From Saccharomonospora marina XMU15 (GTDB lineage: Bacteria > Actinomycetota > Actinomycetes > Mycobacteriales > Pseudonocardiaceae): a DNA stretch of 64,000 nucleotides. The notes below the pieces were generated by a model. The model had not been told where the DNA came from. It made no database searches and saw only the letters and a program-made list of their open reading frames with translations. Location of the stretch: NCBI RefSeq assembly GCF_000244955.1, contig NZ_CM001439.1:5327234-5391233 (forward strand). The letters run 5' to 3'. Positions 50,149-59,534 of this stretch are shown piece by piece (position 1 is the stretch's first letter; each line of letters starts with the position of its first letter). A program made the translations under genes and the position numbers.

Positions 50149-50586
50149 GTGCCACTTCCCTCATTCGGACGGCAGAGCAGCCGCACCCCTGGCAAGAACG
50201 CGAACGACCGACGTCGTCGCGAGCCTGCGAAGACCAGCGCGGAGCCGCCCGCCGACGACCACGAACTATCGAGCTATCTCGCGGCACTGGCGCCGGAGTC
50301 GGCTCCCGAGAGCACCGGGTCCGGACGCCGGTTCGGGGAAGCCCAGGTCTACCAGCTGCGGATGAACCACATCGCGGGACAGCAGCTGAAAGACATCGCC
50401 ACCGAGCGGGGCACCTCTCCGCAGGCGCTGGCGCTGGAATGGGTGCTCGAGCGGCTCTCGTGGGAGTCGCAGGGCTCCGCCGACCGGCTTCAGCAGACCG
50501 CGCACGACCCCGACGAGCCGATCACCGACGAGTTCGTCGTGGATCGCACCCAGTGGGAGCAGCCCGTCCGCGGCAGCCTCCGCTGA
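50149..50586 (+). CDS. Unknown protein with RHH-like segment
   Basis: From the GTG at 50149 the frame gives 145 residues. The first 50 are basic and disordered (SSRTPGKNANDRRRREPAKT). The middle segment (EAQVYQLRMNHIAGQQLKDI, ATERGTSPQALALEWVLERL) resembles the fold of small ribbon-helix-helix regulators. The rest is acidic. The start has no ribosome site and may be leaderless. Function unknown. Confidence 0.6.
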   Translation: MPLPSFGRQSSRTPGKNANDRRRREPAKTSAEPPADDHELSSYLAALAPESAPESTGSGRRFGEAQVYQLRMNHIAGQQLKDIATERGTSPQALALEWVLERLSWESQGSADRLQQTAHDPDEPITDEFVVDRTQWEQPVRGSLR

Positions 50587-50780
50587 CGACAAGGGACGGC
50601 CGACTCCGTACTGATGCGGCTACTGGGCCAACCGGACACCCTGCCGCACAACGACCTCGCGCTGCGCAAAGGCGCGGCAAGCATCGGCGCCGCTGCGCAA
50701 ACCCGCCGAAAAGCCAGAGCTACCGGAGGTAGGGCACCCCTAACCCGACCCCGAAGACCCGCCGGCAGCCCGACCCAAAG

Positions 50781-50819
50781 ACCGAGCCCCCCGTCACGAT
50801 CCGCGACGGGGGGCTCGGT
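50781..50819. terminator. Strong bidirectional terminator before the cold-shock gene
   Basis: Perfect 15-base arms (50781-50795, ACCGAGCCCCCCGTC, and 50805-50819) with a 9-base loop lie 20 bases past the cold-shock gene's stop on the minus strand. Confidence 0.88.
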
Positions 50820-50840
50820 GTTGTCAGTGGGCGTCCCGCG

Positions 50841-51044
50841 TCAGAGCGCGCGGACCTTCTGGGCCTGCGGGCCCTTCTGGCCCTGGCCGACCTCGAACTC
50901 CACTCGCTGGTTCTCCTCGAGCGTGCGGAAACCGCGACCCTCGATCTCCGAGTAGTGAACGAACACGTCGCCCTCGCCACCGTCCTGGGCGATGAATCCG
51001 AAGCCCTTTTCGGCGTTGAACCACTTCACAGTGCCTTGCGCCAC
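50841..51044 (-). CDS. Cold-shock protein
   Basis: A 67-residue single OB-fold protein with RNP1 (KGFGFIAQ) and RNP2 (DVFVHYSEI) nucleic-acid-binding motifs, starting [16 protein letters not shown] 51044 fits the family length; longer upstream frames are spurious. It acts as an RNA chaperone. The long upstream region (51045-51448) is likely to hold its 5' leader. Confidence 0.95.
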   Translation of the reverse strand: MAQGTVKWFNAEKGFGFIAQDGGEGDVFVHYSEIEGRGFRTLEENQRVEFEVGQGQKGPQAQKVRAL

Positions 51045-51448
51045 CGCTTTACTCCTCGTTGCTGTTCCGCTTGAACGCCACCGAAGTGCCGTCCCGGCCG
51101 TCCCGGGCGGTTCCAACGAGACGAGCAACGAGCGCGCTTGGCTCAAGGCTCGCGTCAGAAGTTCCGCGAGTGTGAAGCCACGAACACGCAAAACGACGGC
51201 CACCCCGAAGCCTACCGGCTACCGACGATTTGCGAACCCCTCCGTCCACGGGTTGGTCCGACCGGGCGGATTCCGCGACGAAAGGTTGCGCGGCGGCCGC
51301 TTCCGGCGATCCCGATGTCGTCGGGATAGGTCGCCGACACTCGATGACGCCTCGGGCATAGAATGTGGCCATTGTCACTTTCCGCGGCGGCAAACGAAGA
51401 GTCCGCCCATGGCGTCAGTGAGTTGTAGGGGCAACAGAGGGGCACTCA
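51045..51448. other. 400-bp divergent intergenic region
   Basis: This lies between the minus-strand cold-shock gene and the plus-strand L,D-transpeptidase gene. No gene is seen. It probably holds both promoters and a structured cold-shock leader; a TAGAAT-like -10 element lies near 51357 on the plus strand. Confidence 0.35.
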
Positions 51449-52642
51449 GTGACATATCGGGTGGGAACACCGGGCAAACGGGGTATCGCGGGGATGGCGC
51501 TGGCGCTGGTCGCCGCGCTCGGGCTCAGCGCGTGTACAGGGGACGGCACAGTAGGCGGGCAGGCGCTGGAGCAGCCCGACCCGCCCGCGCCGTCGGCGAA
51601 GGTGGTCGCTCAGCCGGCCAACGGGACCTCCGAGGTGAAACCGAGGGACCCCGTCCAGCTTTCGGTGACGGACGGCACGATCAAGTCGGTCGCGCTGAAG
51701 AATCCAGCGGGCGAGAAGGTCGAGGGTGAGCTCTCCGACGACGAGCGCACCTGGACGGTCACCGAACCGCTCGGCTACGGCAAGCAGTACACCTGGTCCG
51801 GTAACGCGGTAGGCAAGGACGGCAAGCAGGTGCCCATCAAGGGCTCCTTCAGCACCGTCACACCTGCGGCCACGAACTCGGCAAAGCTCAACGTGGGTGA
51901 CGACCGCACGTACGGCATCGCCATGCCGATCGCCATCAGCTTCGACGCACCGGTCCGGGACAAGGCGGCGGTGGAGAAGGCCCTCGAGGTGCGGACGACA
52001 CCGCAGACCGAGGGTTCCTGGGCGTGGTTGGAGCAGGACACCTCGGTGCACTGGCGGCCGAAGGAGTACTGGCAGCCCGGGACCGAGGTGGACGTCAAGG
52101 CCGACCTGTACGGCGTGCACATGGGCGACGGGGTCTACGGGGCCAACGACCTGACCGTGAGCTTCGACATCGGGCGCTCGCAGATCGTGAAGGCGAACAC
52201 CCAGACGCACCGGATGATCGTCATCAGGGACGGGGTGCAGGTCGCCGACTACCCCGCGAGCTTCGGGCTCGACTCCGACCCCGGCCGGGTCACCCGCAGC
52301 GGTACGCACGTGGTGATGAGCAAGCACTCGACGTACTTCATGAACAACCCTGGCTACGGCTACGAGGACTTCGAGGTCCAGTGGGCGGTGCGCATCTCCA
52401 ACAACGGCGAGTTCACGCACTCCGCTCCCTGGTCGGTGGCCGACCAGGGAGTGCGCAACGTTTCGCACGGCTGCATCAACCTCGCGCCCGCCAACGCGAA
52501 GGCGTACTTCGACAGCGCGCTGATGGGTGACCCCGTCGAGATCGAGGGCAGCACGCAACGCCTCGGGCCGAAGGACGGCGACTATCACGACTGGTCCTAC
52601 TCGTGGGAGGAGTGGACGGCCAAGTCGGCCCTCAGTCAGTGA
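51449..52642 (+). CDS. L,D-transpeptidase lipoprotein
   Basis: The 397-residue lipoprotein has lipobox LSAC (about residues 26-29), two Ig-like domains (about 45-245) and a YkuD catalytic domain (about 250-375). The catalytic motif is HSAPWSVADQGVRNVSHGC followed by IN, with the nucleophile in SHGCIN. It makes 3-3 cross-links in peptidoglycan, like mycobacterial LdtMt2. The GTG start is taken; no close partner genes. Confidence 0.94.
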   Translation: MTYRVGTPGKRGIAGMALALVAALGLSACTGDGTVGGQALEQPDPPAPSAKVVAQPANGTSEVKPRDPVQLSVTDGTIKSVALKNPAGEKVEGELSDDERTWTVTEPLGYGKQYTWSGNAVGKDGKQVPIKGSFSTVTPAATNSAKLNVGDDRTYGIAMPIAISFDAPVRDKAAVEKALEVRTTPQTEGSWAWLEQDTSVHWRPKEYWQPGTEVDVKADLYGVHMGDGVYGANDLTVSFDIGRSQIVKANTQTHRMIVIRDGVQVADYPASFGLDSDPGRVTRSGTHVVMSKHSTYFMNNPGYGYEDFEVQWAVRISNNGEFTHSAPWSVADQGVRNVSHGCINLAPANAKAYFDSALMGDPVEIEGSTQRLGPKDGDYHDWSYSWEEWTAKSALSQ

Positions 52643-52727
52643 CGTTTCCGGGTGGCGGATTGGCTCAACAGCACGTGTGAGCAAGACCGCCACCCGGTAA
52701 TCGCCTGCTACCGGATACCGTGGACGG

Positions 52728-53309
52728 GTGAGCAAACCCGCACAGAGCTGGCCACCGGTCGATACGGAACCGGCCGTGCCGCACCCCGACGCGCCCGCAC
52801 CGGGCAGCAAGCTGGGAGTGCACTACGCCCACTGCTTCGGTTGCGGCGACGAGGTCGAGTCCGGCCTGCACATCCAGTCGACCGTTGCTGAAGGCGCCGT
52901 CGTCACCTCGCAGTTCACGGTGTTGGACGAACATCAGGGCGCGCCAGGGCTCGCCCACGGCGGCCTGCTGGCATGCGCGTTCGACGAGGCGCTCGGCACC
53001 GCCGTCGGCAACCTGCTCCGCAAGCCCGCGGTGACCGGCAAGCTGGAAACCGACTTCCGCCGTCCGGTTCCGGTCGGTTCGGTGCTGCACATCGTGGCCA
53101 AGCTCGACGGCGTGGCGGGCAGAAAGATCTACGTGAGCGCCAACGGGCATCTCAACGCCGAGGACGGCCCCATCGCCGTCCAGGCGAGGGCGTTGTTCGT
53201 CACCGTCGGGGTCGGGCACTTCACCGCGCACGGCGACTCCGACGCGCTGCAGAAGTTCCGTGAGGCGCGCCTGCGGAGCGGGCATCAGGACTGGGACATC
53301 AATCCCTGA
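52728..53309 (+). CDS. PaaI-type hotdog thioesterase
   Basis: A 193-residue hotdog-fold protein: CFGCGDEVESGLHI, then APGLAHGGLLACAFDEALGT, the PaaI/4HBT motif HGGxxxxxxDE, and RRPVPVGSVL. The first 30 residues are Pro-rich. Likely hydrolyses an acyl-CoA. The GTG start follows GACGG. The stop overlaps the next start by one base. Confidence 0.85.
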   Translation: MSKPAQSWPPVDTEPAVPHPDAPAPGSKLGVHYAHCFGCGDEVESGLHIQSTVAEGAVVTSQFTVLDEHQGAPGLAHGGLLACAFDEALGTAVGNLLRKPAVTGKLETDFRRPVPVGSVLHIVAKLDGVAGRKIYVSANGHLNAEDGPIAVQARALFVTVGVGHFTAHGDSDALQKFREARLRSGHQDWDINP

Positions 53310-54490
53310 TGTTCTTCTTCGTGGCGATCGGCGTGCTTGCCGTCGTCCACCTCTACCTCTGGAAACGCCTCGTCCTCGACACCACCCGCGCGGGCACACC
53401 CGCCCGCCGGGTCGCCACGGCGGTACTGGCGACGCTGGCGTTGCTGATGGTGGCGGCGCTGGCTCTCGGAACCCGGGTGGACCCCGACATCGCGCGGTGG
53501 TTCACCTGGCCCGGCTACCTGTGGCTGGCGATCTTCTTCTACCTGGTGCTGACCCTGCTGGTGCTGGAACTGCCCAGGTTGGCGCTGGTGCCCTGGACGC
53601 GGAAGCTGCCCGCATCGGCTGACAGCGGGCCCGCTTCGGTTGACGCCGATCCCGCCTCGGTGAGCAGGCGGGTGGCGCTCGCGCGCGGTGCCGCGGCGGT
53701 CGCGGGTCTCACGGCCGCAAGCCTCGTCGGCTACGGCACCACGGTCGCGTTGGGCCCGCCCACCATCACAAGGGTTCCCATCACGCTGCGCAGGCTCGAC
53801 CCACGGGCCGCCGGGTGCCGCATCGCGCTGATCAGCGACCTTCACCTCGGCCCGATCCTCGGCCGCTCGTTCACCGAACGCATCGTCGATCTCGTCAACG
53901 CCGAGCGGCCCGACGTGGTGGCGCTGGCGGGTGACCTGGTGGACGGTGACGTCGCCGACCTGGCCGACGCCGCCGCACCACTGGCCCGGTTGCGCAGCAG
54001 CTACGGCACCTTCTACGTGACCGGCAACCACGAGTACTACGTGGGCTACCGGCAATGGGTCGAGTACGTGCCCTCGCTGGGCATCCGCCCGCTGCGCAAC
54101 GAGCGGGTCGAGATCAGCCACAACGGTGGCGTGTTCGACCTCGCGGGCATCAACGACGCCACGGGCTACCAGTGGCAGGACGCGGGCGATGTCGGCGAAG
54201 CCGTGGCCGGGCGCGACCCTTCCCGTGCCGTCGTGCTCGTGGCACACCAGCCGGTGGACGTGCGGCACGCGGTGCGACACGACGTCGACCTGATGCTCGC
54301 GGGCCACACCCACGGCGGCCAGCTGTCTCCGTTCGAACTGATCGTGAACCTGCAGCAGGGTGCGGTCGCCGGCTTCTACCAGGTAGCGGGCACCAAGCTG
54401 TACGTCACCCGTGGCGCGGGATTCTGGGGCCCGCCGGTGCGCGTCGGCGCGCCACCGGACATCACCGTCGTCGAGTTGCGGCCCGCGTAG
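53309..54490 (+). CDS. Membrane-anchored metallophosphoesterase
   Basis: A 393-residue protein with four hydrophobic segments in the first 160 residues (including a twin-arginine-like SRRVALARGAAAVAGL), then the calcineurin-like domain: DLHLG, GDLVDG, GNHEYY, AHQP and AGHTHGGQ, all five metal motifs intact. The active site should face outward or bind the membrane. Substrate unknown. Starts within the thioesterase stop (TGATG). Confidence 0.92.
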   Translation: MFFFVAIGVLAVVHLYLWKRLVLDTTRAGTPARRVATAVLATLALLMVAALALGTRVDPDIARWFTWPGYLWLAIFFYLVLTLLVLELPRLALVPWTRKLPASADSGPASVDADPASVSRRVALARGAAAVAGLTAASLVGYGTTVALGPPTITRVPITLRRLDPRAAGCRIALISDLHLGPILGRSFTERIVDLVNAERPDVVALAGDLVDGDVADLADAAAPLARLRSSYGTFYVTGNHEYYVGYRQWVEYVPSLGIRPLRNERVEISHNGGVFDLAGINDATGYQWQDAGDVGEAVAGRDPSRAVVLVAHQPVDVRHAVRHDVDLMLAGHTHGGQLSPFELIVNLQQGAVAGFYQVAGTKLYVTRGAGFWGPPVRVGAPPDITVVELRPA

Positions 54491-54505
54491 CCCGCGCCGA
54501 GTAGG

Positions 54506-56992
54506 TCAGGTCAACGTGCGCGGCCGAATCGCGTTGGCCTTGTCGACGAGTTCGATCCGCTGCTCCGTGCGCGTGGCCAGCCTGGCGAGCGCCCGGTAAC
54601 AACGTTCCAGCCCGAACCGCAGCTCGCGCTCCGACAGCTCCCAGCCGAGGATCCTGGAACCCTGCCTGGGGGCCACCCGCCCCGAGGTCAACCAGGCGAA
54701 GGCCGCCTCCAGCACCTCGGCCGCGAGCCAGGTCCTGCGCTCGGCGTCCAGTGCCAGCCGCTCCAGCCTGCCTGCGGCGTCCAGCAGGTCGCGTTCGATC
54801 ATCGCCTGATCGCTGCTTCCACTCACCTGCGTCTTGATCTTGATGGCGGCGACCTGCGCGGCCACATGGTGAGTGGACGAAGCGGGCACCGACTCCAGCA
54901 CCTCGATGGCGCCCGCCCTGGCACCCTGCGCCAGATACACCCTCGCCAGTCCGAAAGCGGCACTGACGTAGGACCTGTCGGTGCGCCAGACCAGCTCGTA
55001 GAGCCGGGAGGCGTTGAAGTAGTCGCCGACCGCCTCGGCGCTGATGGCCAGCGCCAGCTTCGGTGCGATCTCCCCTGGCAGCTCGTCGTAGACCGCGTCG
55101 AACGCCACGTGCGCCACCCGAGGTCGACCACCCGCGAGTTCGATCAATCCCCGGTACCAGTCGATGCGCCAGTCGTGCGGGTAGCCGGTCTTGATCGCCA
55201 GGTACTGCGCGGCCTGCAACTGCCGGTTGGCCTCGGCCAACTCACCGAGATCGATGCGTGCGCGCACGATGCGCAGCCGCACCTCGATCGATTCCCTCGG
55301 CGCGTTGGCGAGTGCCTCGATCGCGGTCTTCGGGTCGACCGACAGCGTACTCGCGAGCACACCCGCACCCGGGTCGTCGGTGTAGACCTGCGGAATCGGC
55401 AGGCCGGTGACCACCTCGTGCGGGTCGGGCAATGGCACGGGCTCACCGGGCGGAGGAACGGCCAGGTCCACGCCGAAGGTGTTGGTCTCCGGCCCGAACA
55501 CGGTGGAGGGTCCGGGCCTTGGCTTGCCGGTGCCGAGCGCCATGATCTCGCGCAGCACACCGGTGAGCTGGTCGGCCATGTCCTCCGCGGAAAGGAAGCG
55601 CCGGTCAGGGTCGGCGTGCGTCGCCCTGCGCAGAAAGCGGTAGTAGGAGCCGAACAGCTTGAACAGCGGCACGTCGTCGGCCGGTGGCAGCGTGGTCTTG
55701 TACTTGGTGGTGTAGCCGCTGAACTCGAAACTGAGCACCGCGAGCGTGCGGCCGACGGTGAACAGGTCCGATGCCACCGAGGCGCCACGGGTCGGCAGTT
55801 CGGGGGCGCTGTAGCCGGAGGTGAAGAACAGCGGGCTGGAGTAGTCGTCCATCCGCCGAACCGCGCCGAGGTCGATCAGTTTCAGCTGCTCGTGCGTCTG
55901 GATGACGTTGTCGGGCTTGAGATCGCAGTACAGCAGGTTCTGGCTGTGCAGGTAGCCGAGCGCGGGCAGGATCTCGAGCCCGTACGCGATCACCTGCCCG
56001 ATCGGCAGCGGCTCGGCCCTGCCGGTCTCCCTGTGATGAGCCAGTGCGAGCTGCCGCAGCGACTGCCCACCCACGTACTCCATCACGATGTAACCGACGG
56101 CGTTGCCGGTGTCGGGGTCCGGGTGCTGGACGAAGTTGTAGATCTTGACGATGTTGGGGTGCTCGACCTCGGCGAGGAACCGTGTCTCGTTGACGGCGGC
56201 AGCCATCGCGGTGGTGTCGCCGGTGTTGATGAGTCCTTTGAGGACCACCCACCTGCTGCTCACGTTGTGGTCGCGGGCGAGGTAGATCCAGCCGAGCCCG
56301 CCGTAGGCGAGCGCACCGAGCACCTCGTACTGGCCACCGACCAGTTCCCCCGGCCGAAGTTTCGGTACGAAGGAGAACCGGGTGTCGCAGTCGGGGCAGG
56401 ACCCTTCCGGCTGTCCTGGCTCGCCGTTTCGACCCCTGCCCACCTTCGCGCCGCAGTTCGCGCAGAAACGCTTCTCCTCCGACACGGCCGGGTTGGTCAG
56501 CACCGCCGAAGCCGGGTCACGGTAGGGAACCTGCGGCACCTCCACCAGGCCTGCTCCCAGCCTGCCTCGCCGCGACGTGCGGGAGCCGGTGCGCCGGGAG
56601 GTTCCTGGGAAGGCACCGGAACCGGTGTCCGGCCCGGTTCCGCCTCCGGTGCCCAGACCGCTGCTCGTGCTGGGCGGCAACACGCTTTCGGTGCCGGGGT
56701 CCGGCAACTCGGCAGGCCCGCTTGCTTCGGGAGCAGGCGTGGGTGGGGTGATGCTCTCGGTCACCGGAGCGGCGGTCGCGAGCACGCTGGTCGGCTGTGC
56801 CTGGTGCTCGTCGGCTGCCTGCCAAGCGGGGCGCACCACCTGTTCCTGCGGCACCACTCGCTGCTGCGGAAGGGCCTGGGGTGCGCCGATGGCTCTGGTC
56901 AGCGCCTCCGCCTCCGGTGCGCTGTCGCTTTCCCTCGGCTCGCCGGGTTCCTCCAGCCGCTCGTGCCGGGACTCTCCTGGCTCCTGCGACAC
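54506..56992 (-). CDS. pknG: Serine/threonine protein kinase PknG
   Basis: The 828-residue protein has a disordered Pro-rich N-terminus (1-165) and a rubredoxin-like metal domain with CxxC pairs (FCANCGAKVG, CPDCDTRF). The kinase domain (about 215-480) has ALAYGGLGWIYLARD, catalytic lysine in VVLKGL, LLYCDLKPDNV and LIDLGAVRR. C-terminal TPR domains (about 570-800) follow. It is soluble. In related bacteria PknG senses amino acids through GlnH/GlnX and controls OdhI/GarA and 2-oxoglutarate flux. Confidence 0.95.
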   Translation of the reverse strand: MSQEPGESRHERLEEPGEPRESDSAPEAEALTRAIGAPQALPQQRVVPQEQVVRPAWQAADEHQAQPTSVLATAAPVTESITPPTPAPEASGPAELPDPGTESVLPPSTSSGLGTGGGTGPDTGSGAFPGTSRRTGSRTSRRGRLGAGLVEVPQVPYRDPASAVLTNPAVSEEKRFCANCGAKVGRGRNGEPGQPEGSCPDCDTRFSFVPKLRPGELVGGQYEVLGALAYGGLGWIYLARDHNVSSRWVVLKGLINTGDTTAMAAAVNETRFLAEVEHPNIVKIYNFVQHPDPDTGNAVGYIVMEYVGGQSLRQLALAHHRETGRAEPLPIGQVIAYGLEILPALGYLHSQNLLYCDLKPDNVIQTHEQLKLIDLGAVRRMDDYSSPLFFTSGYSAPELPTRGASVASDLFTVGRTLAVLSFEFSGYTTKYKTTLPPADDVPLFKLFGSYYRFLRRATHADPDRRFLSAEDMADQLTGVLREIMALGTGKPRPGPSTVFGPETNTFGVDLAVPPPGEPVPLPDPHEVVTGLPIPQVYTDDPGAGVLASTLSVDPKTAIEALANAPRESIEVRLRIVRARIDLGELAEANRQLQAAQYLAIKTGYPHDWRIDWYRGLIELAGGRPRVAHVAFDAVYDELPGEIAPKLALAISAEAVGDYFNASRLYELVWRTDRSYVSAAFGLARVYLAQGARAGAIEVLESVPASSTHHVAAQVAAIKIKTQVSGSSDQAMIERDLLDAAGRLERLALDAERRTWLAAEVLEAAFAWLTSGRVAPRQGSRILGWELSERELRFGLERCYRALARLATRTEQRIELVDKANAIRPRTLT

Positions 56993-57010
56993 TGCTACCT
57001 CCGAAAGCTG

Positions 57011-57970
57011 TCACCGATACCTGGGTGCGGGCGGGGACGCCGGGCCGAGCCGATCGCGCAGCCAGTTGTCGTAGCTGCTCTGCCAGGCGCCGCCCCTGAT
57101 GTCTTCCAGAACGGCGTTGACGAAGCGCACCATGTCCTCATTCTCCTTGGGAACGCCGACGCCGTAGAGCTCTTCGGTGAACCGGTCCCCGACGATCTTG
57201 GTTGTCGGGTCCTGCTCGGCCATCCCGGCGAGGATCGTGTCGTCGGTCGACACGGCGTCCACCTGACCTTGCTGGAGCATCACCAGACAGTCGGACCAGT
57301 CGTCGACCGAGACCGGGACCGGTTTCGGCTCGGAGTTCGCGATGTTCTCCAACGAGGTGGACTCCTTGGTGGCGCACACCCGCTTGCCTGCGAGGTCGCC
57401 GATTCCGGCTACCTTCGAGTTCTGCTTCACCAGCACCCGCTGCCCCGCCACGTAGTACACCGTGGAGAAACCGACCTTCTGCAGGCGCTGGCAGGTGATC
57501 GAGTAGGTGCGAACGACGATGTCGACGTCGCCGTTCACCAGTGCGGTATCCCGCTGCGCCGAACTGATGGCCCGGAACTGGATGGCGTCCGGATCGTCGA
57601 AAATGGCGCGGGCGATCTCCTTGGCGATGTCGATGTCGAAGCCTTCCAGCCGCCCCGTGGTGGGATCGCGGAACCCGAACAGGAAGGTGTTCTGGTCCAC
57701 GCCCGCCTTGAGGTAACCGCGCTGCTTGATCTCGGCCATCGTGGAACCGGCCGAGATCGCGCCGTTGGGACTGAGACTGGCCGCGGGGTCGCAATCACTG
57801 TCACCGGAGCCACCGCCCTCGACGTCGGCCCCGATCACGGCGTTGGGTGGCATCGGACGCTGCGGTGTGCCGATGGGTGCCGGGTCCACCGGGGCGCCCG
57901 GTGAGGCGCAACCCGCGAGCAGTACGGCCAGTAGTGACAGCAGCGACAGCAGCGGTCTCGCGGTTCTCAT
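57011..57970 (-). CDS. glnH: Amino-acid-binding lipoprotein GlnH
   Basis: The 319-residue protein has a lipobox LAGC (about residues 18-21) and a family 3 solute-binding domain (AEIKQRGYLKAGVDQNTFLF, LEGFDIDIAKEIARAI, GKRVCATKESTSLENIA). In mycobacteria GlnH binds aspartate/glutamate and signals through GlnX to PknG. It overlaps glnX (ATGA) and ends 18 bases before pknG. Confidence 0.93.
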   Translation of the reverse strand: MRTARPLLSLLSLLAVLLAGCASPGAPVDPAPIGTPQRPMPPNAVIGADVEGGGSGDSDCDPAASLSPNGAISAGSTMAEIKQRGYLKAGVDQNTFLFGFRDPTTGRLEGFDIDIAKEIARAIFDDPDAIQFRAISSAQRDTALVNGDVDIVVRTYSITCQRLQKVGFSTVYYVAGQRVLVKQNSKVAGIGDLAGKRVCATKESTSLENIANSEPKPVPVSVDDWSDCLVMLQQGQVDAVSTDDTILAGMAEQDPTTKIVGDRFTEELYGVGVPKENEDMVRFVNAVLEDIRGGAWQSSYDNWLRDRLGPASPPAPRYR

Positions 57971-59418
57971 CAGCGGTACTCCCGCAGGCGTTCGCGGATT
58001 CCGAGCGTCGAGCCGAGCGCCGCGATCACGGTGAGCACCGCGAACCCGGGAGCCAGCAAGGTCAGCGCTCTCGACCCGTTGGTGGTGTCGTCGAGGAAGT
58101 TCTGCCGCCCCGCGTTGATCGCCGCGGCGAGTTCCTTGTCGAGGCGGTTGAACGCGGCCGCGGCACTGCCGTCGGCGTCCTGTCCGGACTGCCCGCCGAT
58201 CGCCATCGCGACGGCTTCCAGGTGGTTGCCCGAGGAATCCAGCGCACGCACCTTCTCGTGGGCGGTCAGCCACGCGCTCGCGGCCTCGGTGGCCGACTCG
58301 AGGTGCTGCGCCGACGACTGCCCCGCCGCGCTCTGCCGTGCCTGATCGAGCAGACCACCCTGGCCGTCCTGGCCGGCGAGGCGCTGGAACTGGGAGGTGA
58401 ACTCCCGCTCGTACTGCTCACCGCCGCCCCTGGCCACCAGGGTGAGCGTCTCGTCGGCGCGGGCCTGCAGTGCCGCGATACGTGCCCGCACGAGCAGGTC
58501 CACGTGTTCGGTTCCATCTTCTCTGCCCCCGCTGACCTGCACGCTCTGCACGATCAGCGCGGTCGCGGTCCACAGCACGGCCACGCCGACGGCGACCGTG
58601 CCCGCGAGCAGGCCGACGTTGAAAACCCGGTTCGTTTTGCGCCTGAGGTAGATCTGTGTCGCCACGAGCGCCGCGAGCAGACCCAGCACCAGCACCGCGG
58701 TCAACCACGGGAAGCTGGTCGCGTCGTCCTGCTCGGCGAACAGCCGCTCGGTGTCGGTCTCGTAAAGCCGGTGCGCGGCGGGCAGGATCTTCGCGCGCAT
58801 GAGCTCGGATGCCTCGCGCAGGTAGGCGGCTCCGGCAGGGAAGCCCTGCAGGTTGTTGGCCCGTGCGGTCTCGACCAGGCCGGTGTAGACCGGCAACAGC
58901 TGGTTGAGAATGTTGACCTGTTCGGCGGCCGCGGGCACGCTCGCGGAGTCGGAAGCGGCCTTGGCCAGTGCGGCCCCTGCCTTGGCGATGTCGAACTCGT
59001 AGCGTTCCCGCAACGCGGGAGCGTCCCCTCCGGTGGACAGCAGCGAACTCGCCGCCGTCGCGTCGGCGTCCGACAGCGACCGGTAGACCTGCTGCGCGGC
59101 GGCCGCGAGCGGTTCGCGGTGCTCGACAAGGCCGTCGATCGTGTTGGCCCTGTCCTGCACCGCCAGCGTGCCCACCAGGCCGGTGACCAGCGAGAGCACG
59201 ATGAGGCCCGCGCCGATCAACGTCAACCTGCCCGGTGTGGTCGCGGCGGAGGCGGTGAGGTTACGAACCGCCCTGGCAGGTAGTTCCAGTAGCCACGCGA
59301 ACCCGGACCTCGGTCCCTTCGGATCGTCCGGTGGACCCGAGGACGGTGTCGCAGCGCCGGGGGGCGCTTGCTGTGCGGCGGGCACGCCCGGACCGCGACC
59401 GGTCACGGCGCTCGTCAT
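57970..59418 (-). CDS. glnX: Membrane signalling protein GlnX
   Basis: The 482-residue protein has a Pro-rich cytoplasmic N-terminus and four membrane helices (around residues 70-90, 240-258, 270-290 and 455-472) with two helical external domains between them, as in GlnX of mycobacteria. It relays GlnH binding to PknG. First gene of glnX-glnH-pknG. Confidence 0.9.
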   Translation of the reverse strand: MTSAVTGRGPGVPAAQQAPPGAATPSSGPPDDPKGPRSGFAWLLELPARAVRNLTASAATTPGRLTLIGAGLIVLSLVTGLVGTLAVQDRANTIDGLVEHREPLAAAAQQVYRSLSDADATAASSLLSTGGDAPALRERYEFDIAKAGAALAKAASDSASVPAAAEQVNILNQLLPVYTGLVETARANNLQGFPAGAAYLREASELMRAKILPAAHRLYETDTERLFAEQDDATSFPWLTAVLVLGLLAALVATQIYLRRKTNRVFNVGLLAGTVAVGVAVLWTATALIVQSVQVSGGREDGTEHVDLLVRARIAALQARADETLTLVARGGGEQYEREFTSQFQRLAGQDGQGGLLDQARQSAAGQSSAQHLESATEAASAWLTAHEKVRALDSSGNHLEAVAMAIGGQSGQDADGSAAAAFNRLDKELAAAINAGRQNFLDDTTNGSRALTLLAPGFAVLTVIAALGSTLGIRERLREYR

Positions 59419-59534
59419 CGCGTTCCTCCACCCAGTTCAGGCACCCGCATGACCGTAGCCGAGAGCGGCGCGGCAGGAGTACGGACTCCTGCAACACGAC
59501 GACATCGTGGCGCGGCCGTGACCTGCTCGGTGGA

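Noticed and set aside
54866-57904. 1012-codon plus-strand open frame
   Set aside because: Antisense to pknG and glnH, both with clear catalytic or binding motifs.
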